The notes under the pieces are model-generated. The model was not told the origin of the DNA, made no database searches, and was given only the letters and a program-made list of their open reading frames with translations. A program made the translations under genes and the position numbers. From Crambe crambe (Eukaryota; Porifera; Demospongiae; Poecilosclerida; Crambeidae): 64,000 nt of DNA. Each line of letters starts with the position of its first letter. The stretch's first letter is position 1. The stretch is taken from NCBI GenBank assembly GCA_963924555.1, contig OZ004582.1, forward strand, positions 9,619,887 to 9,683,886, read 5' to 3'. Below, piece by piece: positions 40,021 through 50,855 of the stretch.

Positions 40021-40950
40021 ACTTTCTGCACAGTAATATTTATCACTCAGATGAATTTAACCCAACACATACCAGATGGTTTGGGAAGAGCGTAATATTA
40101 TTGTTAGCTACTCAGCTAATAGTAGTGATACCGGGCTATTTTTAAAAACTATAAATTCATTTCTTAAAAATATTAAGCTCTTTTTCCTCAGCCAGATAAA
40201 CTTTATCCGATAAAAATCCATCCAGTAGAAGCAGAGATACGTAACATTTTACAATTGAAATTGTACAGGAAAATTTTACTTTCTTTTAATTAAGAAAACG
40301 GCACCTTTCCAAAGTAGGTTAAAGGTCATTATGGCTAATAGTACTGCAATCTTTTGCTCGTATCTTAGGATCTACTAGATGGATTTTCTTCAAACAAAGT
40401 TCATATGGAAGAGTAAGAAAATGACTATAGAACTAAGGGTAAATTTAAAAAAATAGGCCATGTAGTCTGGATAACACCAGACTAGTAGGAACTGTTGTAC
40501 AATTATTGTCCTAGAGTCTGTCTCTATTTTGAATGTACACAACATTAACAAAGTTAGGAACTTCAGTAGACCTACCCTCCCCATGTAAAACGTGTTTTTG
40601 ATTGCTCATTTCAAATTTACTGTATTACGGCTTTGCTATATTTTAGAATTTGTGGCACTAAGTCTGCAATTTATGCTGCCAAGCTTTGCAGTGGACAGTG
40701 ATTGATGTTCAAAGTCATGTACAGGATCTGGGAGCTTTGCTGTTATTAAGGAACAGACTGCAGCATTACTCCACAGCCAGAACTGATTTATGTTGTTCAG
40801 AGATTGATTCAGAATTCAAGCATTTTTCATCATTTTTATTTTACATTAAAATATGTACTATGGGGGTGAGGGGGGTTAGGCTATTCCCTGAGGCAGCACA
40901 GATTCAAATTAAGTGGGAAAGGGTTGAGGTCATGAACTTTGACCCATCAG
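40021..40950. other. AT-rich intergenic sequence, no gene seen
   Basis: Only short chance open frames are present, with no conserved motif, clear repeat or splice pattern. It marks the start of the gene-poor zone toward the telomere. Confidence 0.6.
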
Positions 40951-42048
40951 TTATATAAGTTGAATGCCTTTATCCTTCTTGCGTGCCTTCTTTTCTGCTT
41001 GATACAAGAAGTTATCCAAGGTACCAGGATCATTTTTTGATGCAGTTTCCAAAAAATATGGTTTCATGACCTGTTCAAGTGTTATATAATAAGAAAATCG
41101 AAATTTAAATATGTTTTTGAACATCAAATCTAAATTTAGCACTCTATCTAAAAGAAACTGTCACAGTTAGATTCTCTAGAATATTAGGATTCTGTTGATA
41201 TGTTTTTTTCCTGGATTTCTTTGGATCTGGACCTTCGCAGCCAGGTTATATCTTGGTCACTTTTGGTGCCGTCCTGCAGTATTATTTTTACGTATAAAAA
41301 ATTGACCCCGCCCACCATAGCATCATATAATAGTTATCAATTCAGCAAACAAATGCAAGTGAGTATAAGTACATCAAAGGGGAGGGGCTCAAGCCCGGCT
41401 ACAGGCCTGCATACAAAGTGCCACCACTGACTGCATCCATCATACTGTATCCAATCAGACATAGCTAGCTAAAGCTGATTCCACATACAAATTGGACCTG
41501 CTTTCTCACTCGCATAGCTACTTGGCTTCCTTTTTTTTCTTACTTTTTTCACTCTTTGCTCCTTTTTCTTTCTTTCTTTCTTTCTCAAGCTTTCTCTCTT
41601 CATCTACTTTCATTTGCTTCTATACTTTAATTTGCAATGCACCTTGCACTCACTAAGGCTCCTTTTTAGTAATCTTGACACATCTAATGTGGTACCATTG
41701 TGCACTGCACCCACCATGATCGTTTATTTTCCCGTTTCATCCTGCATACATCCTGTGGACATATTTCTTTTGGACCATCACTCTTCTATAGATAGTAACA
41801 ATTTCAATCGCCTTCATATCATTTGACTGTTCTCTTACCTGAACTACAGGAGATATTAAAGCATTATCCTCCATATTTGTAGAAACAAGAGGTCTAGGTC
41901 TACCTGCTGCTATTCAAACATTATAGCATTATACCATCATTACAAAAGGATACGAAATTAGTGACTTGCTGCATTGTATACTGAAATTAACTGCATTAAC
42001 TTACATACCATGCTTGACATTGTCCTTGATGTACTGAAGTTTAATTCT
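40951..42048 (-). CDS. Candidate spliced gene fragment, unknown function
   Basis: Three stretches join in phase through GT-AG introns. The first is an exon at 42009-42048 coding RIKLQYIKDNVKH with a GTATGT donor. The second, about 41844-41910, codes AAGRPRPLVSTNMEDNALIS and on to VVQ, with a GTAAGA donor. The last, about 40951-41070, opens with VMKPYFLETASKNDPGTLDN and ends KARKKDKGIQLI, TAA at 40951-40953. The phases agree and the composition is coding-like (charged, Lys-rich end). No start exon was found upstream, so it is partial or decayed. I do not recognise the family. Confidence 0.35.
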
Positions 42049-42070
42049 CTACACTTTCACAGCAATTTTT

Positions 42071-42730
42071 ATGTTCATCATCATACTTAATAACAGTTAT
42101 TGGATGAAGGACAAATTCCTAAACCTCATCAAAACGGTGAAAAATACTTCTTTTTATTTCTCCTATGGATTAGAAGACTACTATCCTCAACCCACTCCCG
42201 AAAAACCTCGTAAACTCTTTGAGGTGGCAGTCATGATAAATGTTGCTAAGTATGTCCTCCTCCCTCTGTTTGGTGTATTGGATTTTGAGTGCTCAAAAGG
42301 GTATAAAGGTCTCAACATATTGGGATAGGGAGTAAACAGACATTACATGGAACACCAGGCCTGCGTGTTGCGTACACTGATATGGTTTGCATATATTCTG
42401 ATAATGAAAGTGGTATACTAGAGTCCTGAAAACAATCACATACATGTACGTTGAAGGAAAAATAAAAATGACATAAATGAACGAGTATTGCGAGTTCATT
42501 TACGATTTTGATCAGCCATCATCACCTTCATTGAAATAATAGATAGCTCTTGTGTGTAAAGGATGTGCTCATCACGAGTGATGCTAGGAAATTTTATAGA
42601 GCTGATAGAAATCGTTTATCTCACAGTGGGGCTTTGTTGCTGTGGATAGCTGTATATGACAAGGGATCAATAAATTACCTCGGGTTCCAAAAATACATAA
42701 CTTCCCATTCTTTACAGATTTTTTTAAAAG
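42071..42730. other. Intergenic sequence, nothing convincing
   Basis: A plus-strand open frame of 85 codons (42071-42328) has no splice support or family resemblance. Otherwise the sequence is AT-rich with no clear feature. Confidence 0.4.
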
Positions 42731-42856
42731 GCTCTTCCGAAGGTTACAGAACAGTTCAAGTCCTCCATACTGGAAAAACTGGAGTTTGACAATGCATTGG
42801 AAGACTACAAGGCGTTGTGGTCCACAGATGTGGTGTGCAATAGTGAAACCTCATGA
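42731..42856 (+). pseudogene. Possible terminal exon of a decayed gene
   Basis: After a pyrimidine-rich stretch and AG at 42729-42730, a frame opens with ALPKVTEQFKSSILEKLEFD and NALEDYKALWSTDVV and ends with TGA at 42854-42856. The amphipathic, charged pattern looks coding and helical. No matching upstream exon was found, so it may be a relic. Function unknown. Confidence 0.25.
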
Positions 42857-42879
42857 TCTACCATACAGCAAGACATACT

Positions 42880-43032
42880 TTTTTTGTGTCGTTTTCAAGT
42901 ATATATTTTCACTCTGAACACCAGTGTGACAGTACTAATAGGTGTTGAGGATTGCTTCTCGATAATAAAAATGCTATATATTTTTTGTTGCTTTCAAGTA
43001 CATATATTTTCACTCTGAACACCAGTGGACAG
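42880..43032. repeat. Short direct repeat, two ~53-bp copies
   Basis: The stretches at about 42880-42932 and 42979-43032 share TTTCAAGTA, ATATTTTCACTCTGAACACC and CAGT with small differences, about 46 bp apart. Confidence 0.7.
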
Positions 43033-43469
43033 TAGGTTTTTAAAAAAAAATTGTGCAATTCTACTATGAAATGGTAGTGGGCATCTAGGACTCCATAGGC
43101 ATCTCATAATGGTGACGAAATTTAATGGTTACAACTAGGCTGTGGACTTGGGGAAATAAAAATTATTAGCTGTTGACTCTTCTCAAAGCTACCATATTTG
43201 ACTGTTGGTAAAAAAACTAGTAGACGTGAATGGACACGAAACTGTAGGATCGGTCAATGCAAGCCGAAGGTTCAATATGTAATGCACCTGATTTCTGCTG
43301 ATGTCTAATCAGCCCTGCCAATTATGTACCAGAACTATTAGATATGTAGAGCTGCACAGATTTTTCAGATCTTGAAGAATTGTTGATGTAAAATTTATGA
43401 TGGGTGTCTACAAGTATTTGTTTCATTACTCTAGCTCTTCGGTTTCCTTAGGGATTCTCTGCACTATAA

Positions 43470-43690
43470 GCTGTGTATGAGTGGTAAGTCAGATTATCTT
43501 GAGACGAAACAATTTCTGCCTATAGTGACGAGAATAAAATATACATGTGATGGTACAGAAGGTATTTGCCACACACACAGTCGGTTCAAAATAAAGTTGA
43601 AAATTGAAACATTAAAGCAAGACAGAGATGATGCAGTCACGAAAGTAACTTACCAGATGATGTTGAAGCTATGGAGAGGGATATAATGTC
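43470..43690 (+). pseudogene. Coding-like fragment, unidentified
   Basis: An open frame at 43477-43686 reads, in part, KIKLKIETLKQDRDDAVTKV, charged and helical. It ends at a TAA beside a partly repeated motif (GAAGCTATGGA twice, about 30 bp apart), and a second frame continues coding-like (MSKLWMGLSLDEWNHPQQ) to about 43800. It may be a frameshifted relic of a mobile element or gene. Not assigned. Confidence 0.2.
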
Positions 43691-43739
43691 GAAGCTATGG
43701 ATGGGGTTATCTCTAGACGAGTGGAACCACCCTCAGCAG

Positions 43740-46560
43740 ATCATTAGGGAAACCAAGAATGGCTTCGAATCACAAGACCTTGTCGGATCACAACGATGGC
43801 ACCACTAGTCACCTTGTCTTCCTCTTCTGCAACTGTTGGGTAATAATGCGATTTAATTGGAAATGAGTGTGCTGCAAGCTTACCTTGTATCATCACTGAC
43901 ATTATTCAAACTCTTACAGTGAGAGAGCAAACCCGACTCTTCTGGCACCTAATTGGCAAGGCTAATTAGGCATCAGCAGCAATTGGGTGTCCATGCAAGG
44001 AAAAGGAGTCTAAGCTTGTTGCAGATGGTAGTGCTTTGCAAGCTGATTGCAATATATGAACTCTGCCAACTATAGCTGGAGGAAGTCATATACTCTCCAC
44101 CATAGGGTCCTACAGTTTATACAACTGCATATTCTCTTAACACACTTAGCCTCAAGGTTACATGCTGGTAGAGTTATATTTGATCTCTAACCTGAAGGAC
44201 TAGTGAGGATAATAATCTGACACATCATTATTGACATTACTCAAGATTTGTGTGCCTCAACATGTCCTATTGCCACCACACAGGTTTTGTTGTAGTTTTC
44301 TCTTCACCTAATGTAAGATGCATATCAGTCATCTTGGTGAGAAAATTTGTTGGCTTCTAGACAGACAAGATGAGTTCAACTCATTTTTCAAGGCTCAACC
44401 ATGTGTGCACTCACCTCTGTGACAAGTTTCCAGATCACAAAAGTCATTTTAAAAGGTCATTCCAACCTTGACATTATTGACCAATTTGGGCTTCAACGGT
44501 AAAAAAGTGAATCTATGCATCATGCTGAATGTTTAGCTTCACATTAGAGTTGCTATTGGTCTCGTTAAAAATTGGCCGAATTTCGGTTTCTGGGGGAAAA
44601 AAACCAAAAAACAAAAAAACTGATTCGGGTATAACAGTCAAAAGTGATCTAGGCATCACATGATTCACAATAGGTCTTATAAAAAAAATCGGCCATTTTG
44701 AAATTTCTATATATAGCATTGGTAGAAAGAATCAAAAATGAAATTTGGCAATGTTTAGCTTGATATTTAAGTGCTATTGGTCTCGTAAAAAAAAGAGGCC
44801 AATTTATTGAAAATTCCCAAATCTATATAATAGCCTTGATAAATTGCAAAAAAAATAAATAAATTATGACCAGTTTTGGGCTTTAACAGCGATCTAGAAA
44901 TCATCAGATTCACATTAGAGTGCAATTGGTTTCGTAAAACAAATTTTTTGAAATTTCCCAAGTCAATAATGCCTTGGTAAATTCCGAAAAATAGGAAATA
45001 AATTTTGTGACCAATTTAGATTTCAACAGTCAAAAGTGAGTCAAATTTCAAGACGTTGTCGAAAAAGGATAGCACCATTAGTCTGAACGACATCTTCGTC
45101 TTCCACTTCCGCAACGGTTGAGTAATAAAACCAACAAAAAAGGAATGCAGTGTGCTGCAAGTAGTTATTGAAACTCTTGTGGTGATCACTTTGGTGGAGA
45201 GAGCAAACCTGACTCTAATTGGCAAGCAGCAGGAATTGAGTGAATTGGCTGATCCTCAAGCTCCTTGTCTCTGCAAGGAAAAGGAGTTGCAGATGGCAGT
45301 ACTTACAAGTTGGTTGGAATACACGAACTCTGATAACAAAACTTACTTTAGGGCTCCCACTTAACAATACACGACGGTAAACTCCCTCTAATCGGGATCC
45401 CTGAAATGTGTATTCAGGAAGTCCTGATGTATACTTTATATTGAGGCTGGATCCAGTGTGCAGCAAACTGGAAGCCCATTGTATTGTATGGGTTCCTACA
45501 GTTTACACAACTACATATTCTGTATTGGGATGGTTTCTTAGGCTACCTGTCACACACTAGCTACTAGCCTCACTGCTACATGCAGGTATGAGTTATATTT
45601 TATCTCTGACCTGAAGGATAATAATCTGACATGTCAGAGTATTATGACATGGTGACAAAAAATGTCAGACTGGCAGGAGTTGATCGATATGGAGAAACAT
45701 ATTGGCAGGCTTGAAAGAGCTCTCGCTTAAAACACACACAGTAAGATGCTGGAATGAAGTGCAAAAACAGATGCACTACCATTTTTTAGCACTATGCACT
45801 GTAATGCTTTGGATTTGCTGACACAGCAACCCAGGACTTACAGCAGTTGCAACCTGATATCCAAGTAGCTATTATCAGAGTACAAGTCTCGTACTGCTAT
45901 ATATAAAGTAACGACGCATCCTGTATAGTATTTGTCGTTTAACTTGGTAGGATTAGGTGGCTGGCCCAGGCATCATAAACATCTCTTTTAAAACCTAGCC
46001 TTGTCCCCAGGCTCTCTGGGCAAGAAGGGAAGACAGAGAGTCTTGGATGAGTATGGCCAGCTTAGAACTGCTATTACATAAGCAAAGCTAGTGTAAATGA
46101 AAGCCATTGTATGATTGCATATTCTCTATAGGACTTAAACAAGGTGCATGAATCAAAGTGTCAAAGGCTGTGGTGATTGTTTCATTTCAATGAACGGTTC
46201 TGCAAATTCAAGATTTGTGTGTCACATCTGTCCTATCGCCACCTATATTATTATCTCACAGGCTTTGTGTCATAGTAGATTCACTTCACCTAATGTACAA
46301 CAAAGGAGATGCATAATATTATCAGTCATCTTGGTGAGAATAATTGTTGGCTTCTAGACACCATATGCTAAGACAAATATCAAATAAATTCATTTATGTG
46401 CCAGGCTCAATCATGTATGTGCCACCTTTGTACCAAGATTACAAAGAAATCCTATTGGTGATTTGCAAGCTTAGACAAGCCTTGACCAATATCAATCAAA
46501 AGTGAGTCTAGGTATCATGCTGAATGTTTAGATTCATTATTGAGTTCCATTGGTCTTAAA
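43740..46560. repeat. Diverged tandem duplication (~1.4-2 kb unit)
   Basis: Several blocks occur twice in the same order and orientation. A GACCTTGTCGGATC/GACGTTGTCGAAAA block lies at 43780 and 45051. GAGAGAGCAAACC is at 43921 and 45198. A TACAGTTTATACAACTGCATA type block is at 44111 and 45497. TAACCTGAAGGA/TGACCTGAAGGA precedes AATAATCTGACA near 44190 and 45610. A TCTTGGTGAGAA...TGTTGGCTTCTAGACA block is at 44332 and 46328. The spacing grows through later insertions. Confidence 0.75.
44500..45040. repeat. Degenerate ~130-bp tandem repeat, about 4 units
   Basis: Related units start near 44510, 44640, 44750 and 44890. Each has parts of a series: CATCA-GATTCACATTAGAG, TGCTATTGGTCTCGTAAAA, a GGCCAATTT-like stretch, TTGAAATTTCCC, then TGACCAATTTGGGCTTCAACAG. 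AT-rich, with no coding sense. Confidence 0.6.
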
Positions 46561-46566
46561 AGAATT

Positions 46567-46567
<1 letters not shown>

Positions 46568-46628
<61 letters not shown>
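46568..46628. repeat. GA dinucleotide microsatellite
   Basis: About 30 uninterrupted AG/GA units. Confidence 0.97.
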
Positions 46629-46629
<1 letters not shown>

Positions 46630-46632
<3 letters not shown>

Positions 46633-47200
46633 ACCCTTTAATAAAGTCATGAGACCCTGATGCATTAACAACCCATGAATTGGTGCACAACTAACATTTC
46701 CATTGCCCTATAACTATGAGGGTAGAGTTTATAGTTATGTGCAGGGCATTTATGTCTAACCTATAGGCGATTATATGACTTTATTTGAGTAGGTAAGGCA
46801 AATTCTTGAGCTAAATCCAAGGCTTGTGGCAGGTTGAAGATGCTGCAATTATTAATGATGATATATCCGCACCGAACCAAAATAAAAAATATTATTGGCC
46901 TGGTTATATATTTCAACCTATGTAGCTATAATAGCTATCGTGGCTAAGCAATTCATTTGTATTAAAGTTTTCCACAGGTTGGAACACGTCAACGTAGATT
47001 CATGAATAATTTTATTGTAGAAAGAATGATCTTGTTTATAAGCCTGTTCAAAATAAAGAAGTGTGCATTGTTTGTGAGAAAGATGAAGAAGGAGACACGT
47101 GGGTGGAAGCTTCATCGATTTCATTTGCCCCGTTTGTTTGAAAAGCTGACAATTTCACAGTAATAGCAACAATCTTTCTGTCATTAACTAGCCCTAGCCC
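46630..47200. other. AT-rich intergenic sequence, no gene seen
   Basis: Only short chance frames. No repeat structure beyond simple AT-rich stretches is visible. Confidence 0.5.
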
Positions 47201-47209
47201 AAAATTTTT

Positions 47210-47360
47210 GATGGAATGAAAGTATTGTGGGTATCATATTTTACTGATATCCACAAATTAAACATGTGATCAGAAAGTACACACAGAGAGCAATGTACTG
47301 ATATTAAAATTATTTTTGGATATCAGTAAAATATGATACCCACAATACTTTCATTCCATC
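47210..47360. repeat. Perfect 44-bp inverted repeat, hairpin or MITE-like
   Basis: The stretch 47210-47253 is the exact reverse complement of 47317-47360, with a 63-bp AT-rich spacer. Complementarity continues loosely a few bases further. No flanking target-site duplication could be confirmed. Confidence 0.9.
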
Positions 47361-47374
47361 AAAATTTTTGAAAT

Positions 47375-47960
47375 ATAAAGAAATATAATAGCATTGCCCT
47401 CTGTTTAAGCTTTCTATCGATATGCTTAGTTTAGCCATACTGATAATTTCGAAAATATATTGTAAAAGGTCTTCAAAATAACTGACGATTAACATAACTT
47501 TTGAAATATCAAGTGTATACAGATAATTTCGATATCATAGCATTGCTCTTTACGTAAGCTTTCTGTTCATATGCTTACTTTCTCCATTCCGACAATTTTC
47601 AAAACAAAGGTAAAGGGTCGTCAAAATTCCAACCTACTCATAACTGATGGTGAATTCTGGCTATCATAACTTTTGAAATATCATGTATATACACACAATT
47701 TTAATACCATAGCATTGTTCTTTATTTATGCTTTCTGTTCATATGCTTACTGTTCATATGCTTACTTTATCCATTCCGATAATTAAAAAATATGGTAATT
47801 TTTCTTCAAAGTTCATAACTGATGGTGACTTCTGGCTATCATAACTTTTGAAATATCAAGTATATACATATAATTTTGATATCATAAAATTGCTCTCTGT
47901 GTAAGCTTTCTGCTAATATGCATATTTTGTCCATATTGACAAAGTTCAACTATCTACAAC
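47375..47960. repeat. Degenerate ~150-175-bp tandem repeat, about 4 units
   Basis: Units carry ATAGCATTGCTCT, TAAGCTTTCTGTTCATATGCTTACT, TCCATTCCGATAATT, then CATAACTGATGGTGA, TCTGGCTATCATAACTTTTG and AAATATCAAGTATATACA. They begin near 47380, 47540, 47705 and 47885. The third has an internal 16-bp doubling (TTCATATGCTTACTG). Confidence 0.75.
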
Positions 47961-48072
47961 ATTTTTTCACTATTAACTTTAGAAATATTCACCCACATTT
48001 TGTTAAACTTTTTTTAACACACACATATTTAAGACAATTGCGCATGTCAATTACCAACTACGCATATTTCTC

Positions 48073-49030
48073 CAATTGATGCCCACCATATCGAATTGAT
48101 GCCCACCATATCGAATTGATGCCCACCATATCGAATTGATGCCCACCATATCGAATTGATGCCCACCATATCGAATTGATGCCCACCATATCGAATTGAT
48201 GCCCACCATATCGAATTGATGCCCACCATATCGAATTGATGCCCACCATATCGAATTGATGCCCACCATATCGAATTGATGCCCACCATATCGAATTGAT
48301 GCCCACCATATCGAATTGATGCCCACCATATCGAATTGATGCCCACCATATCGAATTGATGCCCACCATATCGAATTGATGCCCACCATATCGAATTGAT
48401 GCCCACCATATCTAATTGATGCCCACCATATCTAATTGATGCCCACCATATCTAATTGATGCCCACCATATCTAATTGATGCCCACCATATCTAATTGAT
48501 GCCCACCATATCTAATTGATGCCCACCATATCTAATTGATGCCCACCATATCTAATTGATGCCCACCATATCTAATTGATGCCCACCATATCTAATTGAT
48601 GCCCACCATATCTAATTGATGCCCACCATATCTAATTGATGCCCACCATATCTAATTGATGCCCACCATATCTAATTGATGCCCACCATATCTAATTGAT
48701 GCCCACCATATCTAATTGATGCCCACCATATCTAATTGATGCCCACCATATCTAATTGATGCCCACCATATCTAATTGATGCCCACCATATCTAATTGAT
48801 GCCCACCATATCTAATTGATGCCCACCATATCTAATTGATGCCCACCATATCTAATTGATGCCCACCATATCTAATTGATGCCCACCATATCTAATTGAT
48901 GCCCACCATATCTAATTGATGCCCACCATATCTAATTGATGCCCACCATATCTAATTGATGCCCACCATATCTAATTGATGCCCACCATATCTAATTGAT
49001 GCCCACCATATCTAATTGATGCCCACCATA
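48073..49030. repeat. 20-bp minisatellite, ~48 copies, two homogeneous blocks
   Basis: The unit AATTGATGCCCACCATATCG repeats with no length change. About 16 copies (to 48410) carry TCGAATT; the next 31 (48411 on) carry TCTAATT, with no mixing. The last copy ends CCACCATA and runs straight into the telomere-type repeat. Because 20 is not a multiple of 3, all three minus frames stay open over the first block; this is not coding. Confidence 0.97.
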
Positions 49031-49064
49031 GGGCTAGGGCTAGGGCTAGGGCTAGGGCTAGGGG
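49029..49064 (+). repeat. Interstitial telomere tract 1 (TAGGGC)
   Basis: Five TAGGGC units and one TAGGGG, in the same orientation as the chromosome-end array. It sits at the exact start of the first copy of the subtelomeric element. Confidence 0.95.
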
Positions 49065-49259
49065 CATGGAGAAGGATCCCTCACCATCCCTCATATATAT
49101 AATATGATCCCTTATATTCATATACTTGAGTGTTTTATCCCTCAAATTCGCAAATTTGAGTCTTTTTTCCCCTTATGGTCATATACTTGGAGGATTTTAC
49201 CCTTATGTCAACCTCAACTTCATGGATAAATCTTATCTCGATTTAGGGGTAAAATATCC

Positions 49260-49690
49260 ATGAGGTTAGGTTTCTTTAACCTGGGTTGAGGTTTCCAGAG
49301 GTAAAATAGCCATGAGGTTATGTATTGTTAACCTGGGTTGAGGTTTCCAGAGGTAAAATAGCCATGAGGTTATGTCCTGTTAACCTGGGTTGAGGTTTCC
49401 AGAGGTAAAATAGCCATGAGGTTATGTCTTGTTAACCTGGGTTGAGGTTTCCAGAGGTAAAATAGCCATGAGGTTATGTCCTGTTAACCTGGGTTGAGGT
49501 TTCCAGAGGTAAAATAGCCATGAGGTTATGTCTTGTTAACCTGGGTTGAGGTTTCCAGAGGTAAAATAGCCATGAGGTTTTCCAACGTTAACCTGGGTTG
49601 AGGTTTCCAGAGGTAAAATAGCCATGAGGTTTTGTTTCGTTAACAGGGGTTGAGGTAAAGTATCCATGAGGTTAGTTAAGTATTTATGAA
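49260..49690 (+). repeat. 52-bp satellite, first block (unit A)
   Basis: Eight or so units with the core GGTTGAGGTTTCCAGAGGTA, then AAATAGCCATGAGGTTATGT and CTTGTTAACCTG. Variants differ mainly in the last 12 bp (TGTCTTGTT, TGTCCTGTT, TCCAACGTT). Confidence 0.93.
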
Positions 49691-49935
49691 GTCCCTCAAG
49701 TCACGGTAATGCACAGTAGATGTCCCTCAAGTCTATTCCTACACTTTGAAGTATTACCAAGTACACTTAAGTCCCTCAAGTATAGATAAAGACATTCAAA
49801 GTCCCTCAAGGCCAGATAGAGATTACGGAAGTCCCTCAAGTCATGGTAATGCACAGTAGATGTCCCTCAAGTCTATTCCTACACTTTGAAGTATTACGAA
49901 GTACACTTAAGTCCCTCAAGTCCATGCATCCGTAG
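49690..49935 (+). repeat. GTCCCTCAAG-rich repeat (unit A)
   Basis: The decamer GTCCCTCAAG occurs about eight times in phrases such as CATGGTAATGCACAGTAGAT and CTATTCCTACACTTTGAAGT. The ~170-bp phrase occurs twice here and returns at 51590-51745. Confidence 0.85.
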
Positions 49936-49998
49936 CGCAGGCTGAAACCACAGAAGGGGAAGTGCACGCCGTAGCCAGCCATATGACGCACTCAGTAG

Positions 49999-50386
49999 AT
50001 GTCCACCAGTCAACCTACCAACAGGCCGGCAACACTGAAAAGACTGTCAAAACGTAAGTCATTTACAGTCTGCACACACACTAGTTCAACTCACATTGTA
50101 CCATTCAGATACAAGAAGTTGTGGCCACGCCTTCCCAAAGCACATCAAACTCCACCCCCAGCAAAAAAGAAGACTCTATTCCGAAGAAGAATACTCAATC
50201 CTAAAGAGATATTTCGACATTGGCGGAGAGAGGTCTAAAGTGGCAAAACTTTCTGAGTGTGCAGATTTCCTTAGAGAGTACCAGAGAGATATGCAGTTTG
50301 AGGGGAAGGACACAGGACAAGATCAAAAACATGATAAAGCAGAGCAAGTGACAGCAAACCAACAGTTCTTTTTATTTAAAATGTAA
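49999..50386 (+). CDS. Small spliced subtelomeric gene, copy A (110 aa)
   Basis: Exon 1 is 49999-50053 and exon 2 is 50109-50386, with a 55-bp intron bearing consensus ends (GTAAGT...TTCAG). The joined frame is 111 codons with stop. The protein begins MSTSQPTNRPATLKRLSKH; a basic stretch (HIKLHPQQKRRL) leads to YSEEEYSILKRYFDIGGERS and KLSECADFLREYQRD, then a polar, Lys/Gln-rich tail. The middle resembles a small helical motif (acidic EEE, aromatic, later Cys and FL) found beside zinc-finger or transposon-type proteins in invertebrates; this is a pattern-level inference. Copy B codes the same protein. Expression is unknown. Confidence 0.5.
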
Positions 50387-50499
50387 TCAATCATTCTCAC
50401 AAAAAAAAGTACTAATGTAATCAATCATTCTCACAATTTCTTTCTATTTCTAATCAAGTCTCACAATTCAAATTTTTCCTCTAGAAATTTAGATACTTT

Positions 50500-50855
50500 T
50501 TGCTGGACATCCCTCCTAGCTATACACTTATCTTTCCCTCCCGGCTTGCACGTCTCGGTGAATATCCTTCATGGATCCTTCCTGGATATTCTGGGACTTT
50601 GAAATTTCAGATACTTCTAGGAGGACAATTGGTGGCCCCCATGGATTCTGAGAGGACAATTGGTGACCCCCATGGATTCTGGGAGGACAATTGGTGACCC
50701 CCATGGGCCAGATACATCATCCCTCCTAGCTATGACCTTACCTTTCCCTCCTGGCTTGCACATCTCAGTGAATATCCTTCATGGTTTCGTATTCGATCCT
50801 TCCTGGATATTCTGGGACTTTGAAATTTCAGCTCCTTCTTGGAGGATCCAGAGGT
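50500..50855 (+). repeat. ~240-bp repeat, first block (unit A)
   Basis: Two partial units: CTTTCCCTCCCGGCTTGCAC, GTGAATATCCTTCATGG, CCTTCCTGGATATTCTGGGA, then 31-bp sub-repeats with GAGGACAATTGGTGGCCCCC and ATGGATTCT. The same repeat dominates 52035-53830. Confidence 0.9.

Noticed and set aside
42071..42328. Plus-strand frame of 85 codons
   Set aside because: No splice signals, homologue or conserved motif; the AT-rich context makes chance likely.
48047..48409. Three overlapping minus-strand frames of a repeated Trp/Ser/Gly peptide
   Set aside because: They arise because a 20-bp repeat without stops is open in all frames. No start, splice or composition evidence for a gene.
48073..49030. 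CRISPR-like regular array
   Set aside because: The 20-bp units are contiguous with no spacers, and the genome is eukaryotic. It is a minisatellite.
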